A stretch of 64,000 nucleotides of DNA. Source: Mariniflexile litorale (GTDB taxonomy: Bacteria > Bacteroidota > Bacteroidia > Flavobacteriales > Flavobacteriaceae). Positions 27,908 through 40,045 of this stretch are shown piece by piece. The stretch lies in the NCBI RefSeq assembly GCF_031128465.2, contig NZ_CP155618.1, forward strand, positions 3,586,501-3,650,500. The letters run 5' to 3'. The notes below the pieces were generated by a model. It searched no databases. It was not told the DNA's origin and saw only the letters and a list, made by a program, of their open reading frames with translations. Every line of letters begins with the position of its first letter. The first letter of the stretch is position 1. A program made the position numbers and the translations under genes.

Positions 27908-30900
27908 TTGTTGCTGCTTTTCATCATTTTGGTGTTAGTGTTTTCTATTCCTGCTGTTCAAACCCGTTTAGGTAAATATGCAACAAAGCGCCTTAACGAT
28001 GAGTTTAAAACCAATATAAATATTAATAAAGTGAGCTTGCAGTTAAATGGTGATGTCGAGCTTAAAAATATTTATATTGAAGATTATAAGCAAGATACTC
28101 TTATAAATATAGCCGAATTAAATACATCCATTATAAGTATAAGCAATTTAATTAATGGTAAATTGACTTTTGGAGATATTGATGTGGAAGATTTGGTTTT
28201 TAATATTAAAACGTATAAAGGGGAAGTAGAAACCAATTTAGATGTTTTTGTTCATAAATTTGAAGACGATAATCCAAGAAAAACGGCGAGCACATTTTTA
28301 TTATCGTCTAGTGATGTATCTATTTATAATGGTATTTTTAGATTACTCGATGAAAACAGAGAAACCACACAATTATTAGAGTTTACTAAGCTAAATATTA
28401 ATGCCACTAATTTTTTAATTAATGGAAGTGATGTGAGTGCTAGAATAAATACACTGGCTTTTAACGATAGCAGAGGTTTGGTTATGAAAAACATGATGAC
28501 CGATTTTGCCTATACACTTACAGGTATGACCTTTGCTAATCTAAATGCTAAAACACAACATTCGGTTTTAAAAGGCGATTTAAATTTCTCTTACGATAGA
28601 GAAGATTTACAATATTTTACCGATAAGGTTTTGGTGACCGCCAGCTTTAAGGATTCTAATATTTTTTTAGATGAAATTAATGTGTTTTATAACGAGTTTG
28701 GGCAAAATCAATCGGTTGAATTAAGTGTTGATTTGTATGGAACTTTAAATAATTTACAAACCATCAACTTAAAGTTAAATGCCAACAGTAATACAGAAGT
28801 TGATGGTGATATTATTTTTAAAAATCTGTTTAACAAGGAAGAAGGAAATTTTTACATGAATGGAAATTTCCGAAATTTATCTTCTAATTATAAAGATTTA
28901 AAAGCAATGTTGCCCAATATTTTAGGGGCTTCCATTCCATCATCATTTGATAAATTAGGAAAATTCACTATTGTAGGAAATTCGCAGGTAACGGCTTCAA
29001 CAGTTCATGCAAATATTCAAATTGATACCGAATTAGGTTATGTAGACTCCAATTTACAAATCTCAAAAATAAATGATATTGATAATGCATCCTACAGCGG
29101 TAAGGTAGCCTTTGAAAGTTTCGATATTGGAACCTTTTTAAACGATCCCCTTTTTGGGAAAACTTCATTAAATTTTGATGTTAAAGGTTATGGTTTTACT
29201 GCAAAAAACTTAAATACCCAAGTTAAAGGTGATGTATATGAATTAGAATTCAATAAGTATAATTACACAGGAATAAAAGTAATAGGAAATGTTAGGAATA
29301 AAATTTTTGACGGGAATTTAATTGCAAACGATAAAAATTTAAGATTAAACTTTTTAGGACTTGTGGATTTTTCTGAAAAAGTAAAGAAATATGATTTTGA
29401 AGCGCATGTTGATTATGCCAATTTAAAGACTCTTAACTTTATAAAGAAAGATAGCTTATCTCATTTTAGTAGTAATGTTAAAATGAATATGAATAGTAGT
29501 AGTCTTGATGATGCCTACGGAAAAATTTCTTTTAAAAACACGGTTTATAAAAATCAAAACGACACATATTATTTTGATAAATTTGATTTAACTTCTAGAT
29601 TTGAAGATGATATTCGTCTTATAGAAATCAAATCGCCCGATATCATAGAAGGTGAACTTAAAGGGCGTTTTATTGTTAATGACATTAAAAAGCTTTTTGA
29701 AAATTCTTTAGGATATATTTACACCAATTACATTCCGCACAAAATAAAAACCAATCAAAGTATTGATTTCAATTTTAAAATTTACAATAAAATAGTAGAA
29801 GTATTTTACCCAGAAATTGAGTTGGGAAAAAACACTTATATAAAAGGGAGAGTTGAGAACGATCAAAGACAATTTAAACTCACGTTCAAATCACCCCAAA
29901 TTAAATTACTAGATTATTTCGCCAATAATATCGAATTACAAGTAGATAATAGTAATCCTCTTTTTAATACTTACGTAGAAGTAGATAGTTTAAAGACAAA
30001 GTATTATAATGTTTCTAAATTCAGTTTAATTAATGTTACCGTAAACGACACGCTATTTATGCGTTCGGAGTTTACAGGCGGTAAACGTAATACGGATATT
30101 TATAACTTAAGTTTCTATCATACTATTAATAAAGAAAAAGAATCGGTTATAGGGTTTAAAAAATCGGACATCACTATAAAAGATAATATGTGGTATATTA
30201 ATGAAAGGAAAGACAGTTTTAATAAAATTTCTTTCAACAACACATTTACAAAATTCAATATCGATAATTTTGTAATTAACCACGGAAAGGAAGAAATTAA
30301 ACTGTCAGGCTTTATAAAAGATTCCACACAAAAGGATTTAAAACTCGATTTTAAAAATGTTGATCTTATTAAAATCGTTCCAGAAATAGATAATTTAAAG
30401 TTAGCAGGAAACGTTAATGGTAAGTTAGATATACTACAAAAAAATGGCAATTATTTGCCAAATTCAAATATAGTTATAGATAACCTTAAAGTTAATGATG
30501 TCGATTTTGGATCTTTTGATGCCCATATTAAAGGCAATCAAAACTTAACTAATTATAATGTTGATGTTACCATAAAAGACGAAGTGAATAAAACATTTAG
30601 GGCTATAGGAGATATTAATGTAAGCGGAAAACAATCAAACATTAATGTAAATGTAGAATTCGACGCTTTTAATTTAAAACCTCTAAACCCTTTTTTAAGT
30701 AATGTATTATCTAATATAAGAGGACTTGCCACAGGAAAAGTAAATGTAGTAGGTAATCTAAAAAAGCCAAATATTAATGGAGACCTTATTTTAGATAAGG
30801 CGGGTATGGGGGTGCCGTATCTTAATGTCGATTATCAGTTTGCCAACAACTCTTCGGTTACCCTTAAAAACCAAAGTTTTATTTTTAATAAGGTTCAGCT

Positions 30901-32308
30901 AACCGATACAAAGCATAAATCTAAAGGTCAGGTAAATGGTTCATTAAGCCACGTGAATTTTTCAAAATGGCATTTAGATTTAAATTTAAGTACGTCAAAA
31001 TTATTGGTTTTAGACACTAAAGCCGCCGAAGACGTTTTGTATTATGGTACAGGTTTTATAGGAGGTAGGGCCAGTATTTCAGGTCCCACAGACCAGTTGG
31101 TAATAAGCGTTGTAGGAGAAACAAAACCGGGTACTTTCTTTAAAATTCCGTTAAGTGATACCGAATCTTTTGGTGATAACACCTATATACATTTTATAAC
31201 AAAAGAAGAAAAGGAAGCCAGAAGGTTGGGAAAAGATGTTGTTTTTGATGAAATAAAAGGACTTGAATTAGATTTTGATTTAGATCTTACCGAAGATGCC
31301 GAAGTTGAAATTATCATAGATAAAAACTCTGGACATTCATTAAAAGGACGTGGTCGGGGAGGTTTATTAGTAGAGATAAATACCAATGGTAAATTTAATA
31401 TGTGGGGAGATTTCTCGGTATTCGAAGGGGTTTATAATTTTGCATATGGTGGTCTTATTCAAAAAGAATTTTCAGTACAACCTGGTGGTACGATTGCTTG
31501 GGAGGGCGACCCACTAAAAGCACAAATAGATATGCTTGCTATTTATAAAACACAAGCCAACCCATCTCCATTATTAGATAATCCAATTAATAGAAGTATT
31601 CCAGTAGAATTGAATATTAGCCTAACAGGCGATTTGGAACGCCCCAATCCCATATACGATTTTAAGTTTCCTACCGTAAGTTCTACCGTAAAATCTGAAT
31701 TGCAATACAGGCTAGAATCCGACAACGATAAACAAAACCAAGCCTTATATTTATTATCTACAGGCTCTTTCTCTAGAGGGTTAAGCGAGCTTAATTTTTC
31801 TGGTACTATTGCAGAACGACTCAATGGTATTATTAACGGAATATTCACTACAGGAGATAGTAAACTTAATATTGGGTTAAATTATGAAGCAGGCCAAAAC
31901 AGGCCAGATTACCAAACCGATGATCGTTTTGGGGTTACCTTACAAACCCAAATTAGCGATCGCGTAATTATTAATGGAAAAGTAGGTGTGCCAGTAGGTG
32001 GTGCTGGTGCATCAGAAACCGTTATAGCAGGCGACGTAGAAATAAACTTTTTGTTGAACGATGAAGGAACTTTAACGGCCAACGTATTTAATAGAGAAAA
32101 CAGTATTCGTAATTTTGGAGAAAAAGTAGGTTATACACAAGGTGTGGGACTTTCGTATAGTGTAGATTTTGACACCTTTAAAGAATTGCTTCAAAACTTT
32201 TTTAAAAGCGCTAAAAAAGAAGAAGAAATTACTATTGAAACAGAAGCAGAAAAAGAAACTAATATCCTTCCGGAATTTATAAAATTAAAGCCTACTTCAC
32301 AGAAATAA
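27908..32308 (+). CDS. tamB: TamB-like translocation/assembly module protein
   Basis: The 1466-residue protein has one N-terminal membrane anchor (LLLLFIILVLVFSIPA) and a very long beta-helical repeat region rich in alternating hydrophobic residues. The C-terminal TamB/DUF490 domain follows from about residue 1090, with KGRGRGGLLVEINTNGKFNMWGDFSVFEGVYNF. It spans the periplasm to support outer-membrane protein or lipid transport. The only standard start in frame is TTG 27908. The frame remains open upstream to 27833, encoding a basic stretch (KSIKKAFKIAYKIAAI) that would suit a cytosolic flank, but there is no ATG, GTG or TTG there. Confidence 0.93.
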   Translation: MLLLFIILVLVFSIPAVQTRLGKYATKRLNDEFKTNININKVSLQLNGDVELKNIYIEDYKQDTLINIAELNTSIISISNLINGKLTFGDIDVEDLVFNIKTYKGEVETNLDVFVHKFEDDNPRKTASTFLLSSSDVSIYNGIFRLLDENRETTQLLEFTKLNINATNFLINGSDVSARINTLAFNDSRGLVMKNMMTDFAYTLTGMTFANLNAKTQHSVLKGDLNFSYDREDLQYFTDKVLVTASFKDSNIFLDEINVFYNEFGQNQSVELSVDLYGTLNNLQTINLKLNANSNTEVDGDIIFKNLFNKEEGNFYMNGNFRNLSSNYKDLKAMLPNILGASIPSSFDKLGKFTIVGNSQVTASTVHANIQIDTELGYVDSNLQISKINDIDNASYSGKVAFESFDIGTFLNDPLFGKTSLNFDVKGYGFTAKNLNTQVKGDVYELEFNKYNYTGIKVIGNVRNKIFDGNLIANDKNLRLNFLGLVDFSEKVKKYDFEAHVDYANLKTLNFIKKDSLSHFSSNVKMNMNSSSLDDAYGKISFKNTVYKNQNDTYYFDKFDLTSRFEDDIRLIEIKSPDIIEGELKGRFIVNDIKKLFENSLGYIYTNYIPHKIKTNQSIDFNFKIYNKIVEVFYPEIELGKNTYIKGRVENDQRQFKLTFKSPQIKLLDYFANNIELQVDNSNPLFNTYVEVDSLKTKYYNVSKFSLINVTVNDTLFMRSEFTGGKRNTDIYNLSFYHTINKEKESVIGFKKSDITIKDNMWYINERKDSFNKISFNNTFTKFNIDNFVINHGKEEIKLSGFIKDSTQKDLKLDFKNVDLIKIVPEIDNLKLAGNVNGKLDILQKNGNYLPNSNIVIDNLKVNDVDFGSFDAHIKGNQNLTNYNVDVTIKDEVNKTFRAIGDINVSGKQSNINVNVEFDAFNLKPLNPFLSNVLSNIRGLATGKVNVVGNLKKPNINGDLILDKAGMGVPYLNVDYQFANNSSVTLKNQSFIFNKVQLTDTKHKSKGQVNGSLSHVNFSKWHLDLNLSTSKLLVLDTKAAEDVLYYGTGFIGGRASISGPTDQLVISVVGETKPGTFFKIPLSDTESFGDNTYIHFITKEEKEARRLGKDVVFDEIKGLELDFDLDLTEDAEVEIIIDKNSGHSLKGRGRGGLLVEINTNGKFNMWGDFSVFEGVYNFAYGGLIQKEFSVQPGGTIAWEGDPLKAQIDMLAIYKTQANPSPLLDNPINRSIPVELNISLTGDLERPNPIYDFKFPTVSSTVKSELQYRLESDNDKQNQALYLLSTGSFSRGLSELNFSGTIAERLNGIINGIFTTGDSKLNIGLNYEAGQNRPDYQTDDRFGVTLQTQISDRVIINGKVGVPVGGAGASETVIAGDVEINFLLNDEGTLTANVFNRENSIRNFGEKVGYTQGVGLSYSVDFDTFKELLQNFFKSAKKEEEITIETEAEKETNILPEFIKLKPTSQK

Positions 32309-32467
32309 TTTTCACAATATGATACGAAATCAGATATGTTTTTAATTCTAAACTATTTATTTTTCGTTAACTAAAACGTTATAGTTTAATATGTTTCATA
32401 AAATAGAATAAATGCTAGCGATATATGGTTTTTGTTTAGTAATTTTACCTTTGAAAATTTAAATTTA

Positions 32468-34476
<2,009 letters not shown>

Positions 34477-34499
34477 GTAAAGAACATAAATTATTAATG

Positions 34500-34549
34500 A
34501 CTCCACAGATTTATTGTAAATTAAATACAAGAGTCTGTGGAGTTTTTTA
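34500..34549 (+). terminator. Rho-independent terminator of pfkA-gap
   Basis: ACTCCACAGA (34500-34509) pairs perfectly with TCTGTGGAGT (34534-34543) and is followed by a run of T. It ends 12 bp before the next start codon. Confidence 0.9.
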
Positions 34550-34560
34550 TTTAAAAGCAC

Positions 34561-35430
34561 ATGATTTTAATTGTTGATAGTGGTTCTACAAAAAGCGACT
34601 GGATTGCGGTAGATAATAATGGGAAAAAACTTCTAGAAAAGTTACGCACCAAAGGTCTCAATCCCGAGATTTTAAAAGCGGACAAAATAAAAAAGATAAT
34701 TAAGAAAAATCCCGACCTAAAAGCGCATAGAAAAGAAGTGACTCACGTCTTTTTTTATGGAGCGGGCTGTGGAACAGATCGTGCTAAAGATATAGTCTAT
34801 AGTGTTTTAAAAGAAGTCTTTTTAAATGCTATTGTAAAAGTTGAAGAAGATACCATGGCTGCGGTTTATGGTACCATCTCACACGATACCGAAGCCGCTG
34901 TAGTTTGTATTTTAGGAACAGGTTCTAATTGCAGTTATTTTGATGGCAGCGTGCTACATCAACGTGTACAATCGTTAGGCTATATTTTGATGGATGATGC
35001 CTCAGGAAATTATTACGGAAAAGAATTAATTAGAGATTATTATTTCAACCTGATGCCAGAAGCTATCAAAGTGGCATTTGGTAGTAAATACAATATGGAA
35101 GCCGATTATATTAAATACAATATATACAAGCAACCAAACCCTAACGCGTATTTAGCAAACTTTGCTGAGTTCATCTTTTTAAACAAAGATTCTGAATACA
35201 TTGTAGAGCTTATTAAAAAAGGAATTCGGGTGTTTGTAAAAAATTACATCATGCAATATACCGAGGTTATTAAAACCGTTCCTGTGCATTTTGCAGGTTC
35301 TATTGCGTTCTTTGCCCAAAAAGAAATTAAAGAAGTGGCAGATGAAATGGGCTTTACAGTTGGTAATTTCGAACGCAGACCTATTGAAGGTTTGGTAGCT
35401 TTTCACACCAAAAAGCTACAAACTACATAA
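34561..35430 (+). CDS. BadF/BadG-type sugar (N-acetylglucosamine-like) kinase
   Basis: The 289-residue protein belongs to the ASKHA fold. The phosphate-1 motif ILIVDSGSTKSDWIA is at the N-terminus, FYGAGCGTD lies in the middle, the phosphate-2 motif CILGTGSNCSYFDG follows near residue 120, and HFAGSIAFFAQ gives the adenosine motif. This pattern is that of the BadF/BadG family, in which eukaryotic-like N-acetylglucosamine kinases fall. A role in amino-sugar salvage or wall recycling is inferred. It has its own transcript, bounded by terminators. Confidence 0.82.
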   Translation: MILIVDSGSTKSDWIAVDNNGKKLLEKLRTKGLNPEILKADKIKKIIKKNPDLKAHRKEVTHVFFYGAGCGTDRAKDIVYSVLKEVFLNAIVKVEEDTMAAVYGTISHDTEAAVVCILGTGSNCSYFDGSVLHQRVQSLGYILMDDASGNYYGKELIRDYYFNLMPEAIKVAFGSKYNMEADYIKYNIYKQPNPNAYLANFAEFIFLNKDSEYIVELIKKGIRVFVKNYIMQYTEVIKTVPVHFAGSIAFFAQKEIKEVADEMGFTVGNFERRPIEGLVAFHTKKLQTT

Positions 35431-35533
35431 TAGCCTAAGTGCTATTATTAAAATATAATTTTTAATCCTGCAAGGTTTCCAAAACCTGCTAGGTATGCAA
35501 CCTAAAATCATATAAAGGTTTTTAAATTAAGAT

Positions 35534-35571
35534 AGACCTCACAGGTTTTTAAAACTTGTGAGGTCTTTTTT
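35534..35571 (+). terminator. Terminator after the sugar kinase
   Basis: AGACCTCACAGGTTTT and its near-perfect complement form a long stem ending in a T-run at 35566-35571. A related GGTTTCCAAAACC segment lies just upstream at about 35470-35495, with a similar sequence after nasA near 22420. Confidence 0.8.
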
Positions 35572-35628
35572 ATGAAGTCACTTTTTTTAAATTTTATTTA
35601 TTAGTTTAGAACGCAAAAAGCAACCAGT

Positions 35629-36852
35629 TTGAAAAATCACATAGCCATTTACATTTCAAATAATGATGATAAACTTCTGCTTATAGAACGCATCATTTCA
35701 GGAAGTACATTTAAAGAATTAACAAACTTAAAGTACGCTCTCTTTTCAGAAATCACACTGAATAAATTCATTGAAGAAGAAATGATTCATGGTCAATTTG
35801 ATGTGCAAACCGATACAAAAAACAGTTTACTGCATTCTTCAGAAGGGGAACGTAAAAAAGCATTACTCCATCACATCATTTCACAAAATCCCGATTATAT
35901 TATTACCGACAATGTGTTTGGCAATTTAGATGTAGAAAAACAAGCAGCCATTGAAAAAACATTAACGACATTGAGTAATAAAACACTCATTGTTCAAATA
36001 ACCAATAGAAAAGAAGAAATTCTGCCCTTTATAAATAAAGTTTATACAGTAGAAGGCCATGCGCTTGTGCCATTTAATAAACAAGTAGCTAAAGATATAA
36101 ATACCCCAATACGTTTTGTGGAAGCTTTACCAAAGCCCTACCGTCCTATAGCCGATAACATCAATCCCTTAATTAAATTCAATAAGGTATCGGTTGCATA
36201 TCAAGATCGGCCTATTTTAAATGCCATTTCCTGGGAAATTAAACGCGGCGAATTTTGGCAATTACTAGGCGCTAATGGGGCGGGTAAAAGTACCATGTTA
36301 AGCATGATATATGGCGATAATCCCAAAGCATACGGACAAGATATCACCCTATTTGGAGTTAAAAAGGGGAGTGGTGAGAGCGTTTGGGATATAAAAAGGA
36401 AAATTGGTTATTTTTCTTCGGAAATGCTACGTGGTTTTAAACGCTTAGATTCTATTGCAAATATGATTGTGTCTGGTTTTTTCGATTCGGTTGGGCTTTA
36501 TAAAGAACCCACCAACGAGCAAATTAATATTACCGAGCAGTGGCTGCATGTTTTAAATATGTATCCTATTAGAAAACAAAACTTTTTAGAGCTATCCAAA
36601 GGACACCAACGTCTGGTATTAATAGCCAGAGCCATGGTAAAACACCCACCATTACTTATTTTGGACGAACCTACTAACGGATTAGACGATTTTGATGTGA
36701 ACCTGTTCACAGAACTCATCAATAAAATAGCCAAAGAAACCGATACCGCTATTTTATACGTATCACACCGAAAGGAAGCGGGCTTAAATCCGGATTTTAT
36801 GTACCAACTCACTCCAAACCCAACAGGCTCCACAGGAAAACAAGAATCTTAA
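35629..36852 (+). CDS. ModF-like ABC ATPase with degenerate first half
   Basis: The 407-residue soluble protein has two ABC halves. The second (from about 180) is intact: Walker A GANGAGKST, signature LSKGHQRLV, Walker B LLILDEPTNGLD and an H-loop VSHR. The first (1-150) keeps signature-like SSEGERKKAL and DNVFGNLD but has no Walker A. It resembles ModF/PhrA-type proteins with no membrane partner. The start is TTG 35629, the only suitable codon before a stop. A broken copy of its 3' part lies at 38426-38545. Confidence 0.8.
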   Translation: MKNHIAIYISNNDDKLLLIERIISGSTFKELTNLKYALFSEITLNKFIEEEMIHGQFDVQTDTKNSLLHSSEGERKKALLHHIISQNPDYIITDNVFGNLDVEKQAAIEKTLTTLSNKTLIVQITNRKEEILPFINKVYTVEGHALVPFNKQVAKDINTPIRFVEALPKPYRPIADNINPLIKFNKVSVAYQDRPILNAISWEIKRGEFWQLLGANGAGKSTMLSMIYGDNPKAYGQDITLFGVKKGSGESVWDIKRKIGYFSSEMLRGFKRLDSIANMIVSGFFDSVGLYKEPTNEQINITEQWLHVLNMYPIRKQNFLELSKGHQRLVLIARAMVKHPPLLILDEPTNGLDDFDVNLFTELINKIAKETDTAILYVSHRKEAGLNPDFMYQLTPNPTGSTGKQES

Positions 36853-36932
36853 TTAATAGTATTTATATCTTTTAAGAGGTTTTTTTACCAAATGATAAAT
36901 TATCAAAATTTAGTATTTACTAACTTGCGATT

Positions 36933-37499
36933 ATGAAAGAATTGATAGAATATATATTGCAATTTGGCACACTAAACAAACAACAAATAGATCTTATAAT
37001 AAGTAAATCAAAAGAATTAACCCTTCAAAAAGACGACTATTTTTCTGAAGCAGGAAAAGTGCCCAAACAAGTTGGCTTTGTTGTAAAAGGAGTTGTTCGT
37101 GGTTGTTATTATAACAACAAAGGAGAGGAGGTTACACGATGCTTTATTAGTGAAAATAGTTTGATGGTAGACTATGTCAATTTTGAGGCAGATACAGTTT
37201 CTTCAGAATATTTGCAGGCTTGTACCGATTGCAAACTCGTTGTGTTTTCAAAACAAAATTGGGAAGAACTTTCTCAAATTATCGTTGGTTGGGACCACAT
37301 AAAAAACAAAATGGTGCAAATATGTATGTATGAAAAATCTAGAAAAGGTCCTGTAATTTCTCAAGATGCTACGACACGTTATTTGGAATTTATGGAAAAT
37401 TATCCATCACTTATTAACCGAGTTCCATTAATACATATTGCATCTTACTTAGGTGTCACACAGCAATCATTAAGCAGAATACGCAAAAACATTCGTTAA
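36933..37499 (+). CDS. Crp/Fnr-family regulator
   Basis: The 188-residue protein has a cyclic-nucleotide-binding-like domain (about 10-115) with FVVKGVVRGCYYNNKGEEV, and a C-terminal helix-turn-helix ending PLIHIASYLGVTQQSLSRIRKNI. This is the flavobacterial Crp-like type that usually controls one neighbouring gene. It lies 75 bp upstream of an SDR gene on the same strand, a regulator-plus-enzyme pair like those in the cassette array further right. Confidence 0.88.
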   Translation: MKELIEYILQFGTLNKQQIDLIISKSKELTLQKDDYFSEAGKVPKQVGFVVKGVVRGCYYNNKGEEVTRCFISENSLMVDYVNFEADTVSSEYLQACTDCKLVVFSKQNWEELSQIIVGWDHIKNKMVQICMYEKSRKGPVISQDATTRYLEFMENYPSLINRVPLIHIASYLGVTQQSLSRIRKNIR

Positions 37500-37574
37500 T
37501 CGCTTTTTACCATTAGGTAAACCATTTCATTTTTATAAGTAGCAATTTTGTATTGTTAATTTAAATTATTAAAA

Positions 37575-38312
37575 ATGAAAACAGTATTGATTACAGGTGC
37601 CAATAAAGGCATAGGTTTTGAAACAGCAAAACAATTATTGCAAAAAGAATTTTACGTTTTTCTCGCCAGCCGAGATTTAAAAAAAGGGAAGAAAGCCGTT
37701 GAAAAATTAAAACTGGAAGGATTAACCCATGTAGAAGTGGTACAATTAGATGTTACGGACGAAAATTCGGTTAAGACTGCTCGAGAAGAAATTGGAAAAA
37801 AAATAACATCCTTAGATGTTCTCATCAATAATGCTGGTGTCAATGGAGGTAGTCCGTACACCGCACTTAAATCGAGTTCAGACCAATTTATGTTAGCGTT
37901 TAATACCAATGTGTTTGGGGTCGCAAGAGTTACCCAAGCATTTATGGATTTATTACGAAAATCGCCTGAACCAAGGATTGTTAATGTAAGCACTAGCGTA
38001 GGTTCTCTGTCGCTGCAAAGCAACCCCAGTTGGCCAGCTTATGACTTTGCAAAATATGCCGTTTATGGTTCATCAAAAGCAGCTTTGAATATGTATACCA
38101 TACATTTAGCTTATGAGTTACGTGATACTGACTTTAAAGTAAATGCCGTTTGTCCTGGTTATACAAGTACTGATTTCACTTTCCAGAATGGTGGAAAAGT
38201 AGAAATTGCAGGAAATCGAATTGTAAAATATGCATTGATTGACAAAGACGGTCCAACAGGTACATTCTTTAGCGAAGAAACGAACCCTGAAACAAGTGAA
38301 ATTCCTTGGTAG
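37575..38312 (+). CDS. Short-chain dehydrogenase/reductase
   Basis: The 245-residue protein is a classical SDR: cofactor motif TGANKGIGFE at residues 7-16, NNAG near 89, a catalytic serine in NVSTSVGSLS, and YGSSK near 160. Residues RDLKK after the second strand suggest NADP preference. The substrate is unknown. It probably forms a unit with the preceding Crp-type regulator, and a half attC-like arm follows the stop. Confidence 0.92.
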   Translation: MKTVLITGANKGIGFETAKQLLQKEFYVFLASRDLKKGKKAVEKLKLEGLTHVEVVQLDVTDENSVKTAREEIGKKITSLDVLINNAGVNGGSPYTALKSSSDQFMLAFNTNVFGVARVTQAFMDLLRKSPEPRIVNVSTSVGSLSLQSNPSWPAYDFAKYAVYGSSKAALNMYTIHLAYELRDTDFKVNAVCPGYTSTDFTFQNGGKVEIAGNRIVKYALIDKDGPTGTFFSEETNPETSEIPW

Positions 38313-38323
38313 CAGAAACAACA

Positions 38324-38420
38324 AACCGCTAACAAATACACATATAAAAAATAGTGGTTTAGGAGCAAGCCAGAACCGTTTTTGTTTTTAATAAAGCATA
38401 TTGCTTATCGAAAAGTGAGC
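38324..38420 (+). other. Orphan left half of an attC-like site
   Basis: AACCGCTAAC at 38324-38333 followed by AAATACACATATAAAAAATA has the form of the left arm of the cassette sites found after 43 kb. No right arm with GTT follows; instead the sequence runs into a broken ABC gene copy. It suggests that the Crp-SDR pair was once a cassette whose site was destroyed. Confidence 0.5.
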
Positions 38421-38425
38421 ATTTT

Positions 38426-38545
38426 ATGGTAGAACAGCCACCATTATTTATTTTAGACCAACCTACCAAACCCAACAGGCTCCACAGGAAAACAAGAATC
38501 TTATATTAATAGGATTTATATCTTTTTTAAGAGAGTATTTTATAC
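38426..38545 (+). pseudogene. Internally deleted copy of the ABC ATPase 3' end
   Basis: The segment repeats the Walker B region (36638-36680) joined directly to the end of the ABC gene and its downstream DNA (36812-36890), with about 130 bp missing. The motif now reads FILDQPT, losing the catalytic Glu, and the frame shifts after the joint. It is a non-functional relic flanking the Crp-SDR block on the side opposite the intact gene. Confidence 0.8.
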
Positions 38546-38662
38546 ACAATTAATTTTATCTTTACCAGGTAACGCTAACTAAAACATATCATACCTTCAC
38601 TTATTTACAAAGTATGAGAAATAAAAATTGTTATATACCATAGTTAATGGTAATTAGTAAAA

Positions 38663-39178
38663 ATGATTAAACAAGTTATAATATTGTCACTTTCAATAAT
38701 ATTATTGAATGGTATCTCGACAAAAAATATCACTTGTAAAAATCGAAAAGAGCACATGAATTTTAAAAATATTACCAGTCAAATTGATACTAATGAATTT
38801 GAAAAAATAAAAACATTTATACTCAAGAATGGTGATAAAATGACTTATAGAAACTTTGATAGTAACAACCCTCATTATAAGTTTGAGAATTGTGATGCCT
38901 TTTTAGGTTCAGACATAGGACAAAAAAACATTCATAATGATCCTGAAATTTCTGATTTCAACCAACTTACTATAGCAGACTGGAATTCTGATGTTAAATA
39001 TTATGAATTAATTATAATCAGAAAGGGAAGTTTAAAAGAAAATAAAGCTTGGGTTAGGAAAGGAATGAAAGAGAATCACGTTTACCTGGTAGATGATGAT
39101 GGCAAAGGATTGGAATTAATAGAAAACAATTTGCCAAATTATCTAAAACGAATTAAAGAAGAAATAAATAGCCACTAA
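38663..39178 (+). CDS. Hypothetical exported protein
   Basis: The 171-residue product starts with a hydrophobic stretch (QVIILSLSIILLNGIST) that could be a signal peptide. A charged domain follows, with ENCDAFLGSDIGQKN and WVRKGMKENHVYLVDDDGKG. No family is recognised. It ends 18 bp before the pentapeptide-repeat gene and may be co-transcribed with it. Confidence 0.6.
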   Translation: MIKQVIILSLSIILLNGISTKNITCKNRKEHMNFKNITSQIDTNEFEKIKTFILKNGDKMTYRNFDSNNPHYKFENCDAFLGSDIGQKNIHNDPEISDFNQLTIADWNSDVKYYELIIIRKGSLKENKAWVRKGMKENHVYLVDDDGKGLELIENNLPNYLKRIKEEINSH

Positions 39179-39196
39179 GACATTATAATAAAAGGA

Positions 39197-39769
39197 ATGG
39201 AAGTACTCACGCATTATAATAAATCTTTTAATAAAATAGTTTACGCTCAAAAAGAAACGAAAAATAGAGAATTCGATACTTGCAATTTTATAAACTGCGA
39301 TTTTTCAAATAGTTTATTTCTGTCATGTTTATTTACCAATTGTGTTTTTACAAGCTGCAATCTTTCAATTACAAAATTCAATCACTGTCAATTAGATAAT
39401 ATCACCTTTAAAGAATGTAAATTATTAGGAGTGAATTTTAGTAGTTGTAATGACTTTCTCTTTTCATTAAAATTTGATGCTTGTATTTTAGACTGCTGTT
39501 CCTTTGCTAGAAAAAAAATGCAAAAAACCCCTTTTATTAATTCATCTGTTAAAGATGTAGATTTTTCTGAATGCGATTTAACCCATTCTATATTCAAAAA
39601 CGCCGATCTCACCAATACTATTTTTAGTAACACCAATCTTAAATCAGTAAATTTTCTTACGGCTAAAAATTACACTATTGATCCGGAACGGAACAGCATT
39701 TCTAAAGCGAAATTTTCCTTAGAGGGTGTCCTAGGATTATTAAATAAATATGATATTAAAATTGGATAA
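39197..39769 (+). CDS. Pentapeptide-repeat protein (Qnr/McbG-like)
   Basis: The 190-residue protein consists of pentapeptide repeats with Phe, Leu or Cys at the centre, for example CNFINCDFSNSLFLSCLF and VDFSECDLTHSIFKNADL. A break near residues 90-115 is followed by a second block, as in Qnr and McbG. Such right-handed beta-helices can mimic DNA and shield gyrase. The abundance of cysteine is typical of the McbG/Qnr group. A protective role is inferred only; the gene is chromosomal and accessory. Confidence 0.85.
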   Translation: MEVLTHYNKSFNKIVYAQKETKNREFDTCNFINCDFSNSLFLSCLFTNCVFTSCNLSITKFNHCQLDNITFKECKLLGVNFSSCNDFLFSLKFDACILDCCSFARKKMQKTPFINSSVKDVDFSECDLTHSIFKNADLTNTIFSNTNLKSVNFLTAKNYTIDPERNSISKAKFSLEGVLGLLNKYDIKIG

Positions 39770-40045
39770 AGCCAGTTAACTAAACACGTTAACCAATTTA
39801 ATTGAGAATTTATAGCCTTTTACTATTGAGAGTCATTATACACAGTTGTGACACCATAAAAAATAGACAAAAAAAGTGTTTATAATAACCAAATCAAAAT
39901 TTGCAACAGATTTTTGGAATGGTAAATAATAAAAATTTCTCAAAACTGATTATCCTTGAATAATTCTTCATATTAACTAATATTACAACAGAAAATTTAA
40001 TGCAACCGAAAATGTATTAAAACGGAATATGTAAATTACTATTAA

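Noticed and set aside
38575-38650. Possible further attC-like site (ACGCTAAC...CATAGTTAATGG)
   Set aside because: Arms are weakly complementary, the left core has no partner start, and the right end lacks a clean GTT core.
39773-39800. GTTAAC palindromes after the pentapeptide-repeat gene as a cassette core
   Set aside because: The two GTTAAC words are self-palindromic and not linked to a long hairpin or to a matching unit start.
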